Part shown: positions 63,892 to 64,000 of the stretch, piece after piece
Position numbering within the stretch: position 1 is the first letter of the stretch
Layout of the letters: each line of letters starts with the position of its first letter
Assembly: GCF_022828475.1 (NCBI RefSeq)
Contig: NZ_CP059557.1
Location: 4,015,470-4,079,469, forward strand
Length of the DNA stretch: 64,000 bases
Direction: 5' to 3'
Source: Saccharopolyspora gloriosae
Lineage (GTDB): Bacteria > Actinomycetota > Actinomycetes > Mycobacteriales > Pseudonocardiaceae
Notes under the pieces: model-generated
What the model was told of the DNA's origin: nothing
Seen by the model: the letters and a program-made list of their open reading frames with translations, nothing else
Databases searched by the model: none
Program-made: the position numbers and the translations under genes

Positions 63892-64000
63892 GGCGCCTCC
63901 GGGCGGCGGCCCGCGTGGGCTCCGCCCGGGCCGTGCGCGTACGGATGCGATGATCTGGATCTCGCCGCCCACCCGCATTGGGCCGGTCGCCCGACGAGAC

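Overview
This is a chromosomal window from a high-GC actinomycete, most likely a member of the Pseudonocardiaceae (Saccharopolyspora-like). The evidence is very high GC with strong third-position bias, frequent GTG starts, 4-bp ATGA/GTGA gene overlaps, several probable leaderless starts, a DprE2-type arabinan reductase, DUF5313 and DUF2237 proteins, a stand-alone KorAB ferredoxin oxidoreductase and a Pls-like single-module NRPS. No rRNA, tRNA, CRISPR array, transposase or prophage gene was seen.

Layout. 1-13300 (all minus strand) is a surface-polysaccharide locus: two GT4 and one processive GT2 glycosyltransferase, a polyprenyl-phosphate sugar transferase, a sugar epimerase, a UDP-sugar dehydrogenase, an ATP-grasp ligase, a flavin monooxygenase-like protein, a GH18 hydrolase, a NodB-type deacetylase and a NarL-type regulator. 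13532-17570 holds a PAP2 phosphatase and korAB. 17571-18626 is a gene-poor stretch with an AT-richer patch. 18627-24820 holds an XRE regulator/flavoprotein pair with a small divergent protein, a GT39-like membrane protein, a PrsW protease and a LuxR regulator. 25309-32328 joins glutamate decarboxylase and a nitrilase-fold hydrolase to a PxpABC set that has its own biotin carrier and biotin carboxylase, in effect a split urea-carboxylase-like machine. 35414-41743 is one minus-strand catabolic operon (ureidopropionase-like hydrolase, class III aminotransferase, dihydropyrimidinase, LLM flavin/F420 oxidoreductase, NCS2 permease) that looks like pyrimidine or hydantoin use. 43350-49538 holds DUF5313, a formylglycine-generating enzyme, and metY-metX-acyl-CoA ligase behind a cysteine-type leader peptide. 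49679-51464 is pobA with a divergent MarR. 51453-62545 is a Pls-like NRPS overlapping an M1 aminopeptidase, with a divergent MalT/SARP-like regulator and an alpha/beta hydrolase lacking its serine. 62571-63891 is DprE2 and DUF2237.

Cross-cutting observations. (i) A dispersed intergenic repeat of about 175 bp occurs three times (3405, 14359 and 36794), plus a degraded fourth copy (1849). Two copies fold into the same long hairpin with compensatory base changes. (ii) Four genes (PAP2, korB, the nitrilase-fold hydrolase and metX) are each broken by one missing base in a G or C run. The sugar-transferase gene and the Pls-like start show the same signature, which points to homopolymer undercalling in the assembly rather than decay. 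(iii) Possible regulatory sites include a leaderless leader peptide ahead of metY, paired CCGTGYACGG sites between pobA and marR, and three roughly 11-bp-spaced heptamers in front of the gene that follows the SARP-like regulator.
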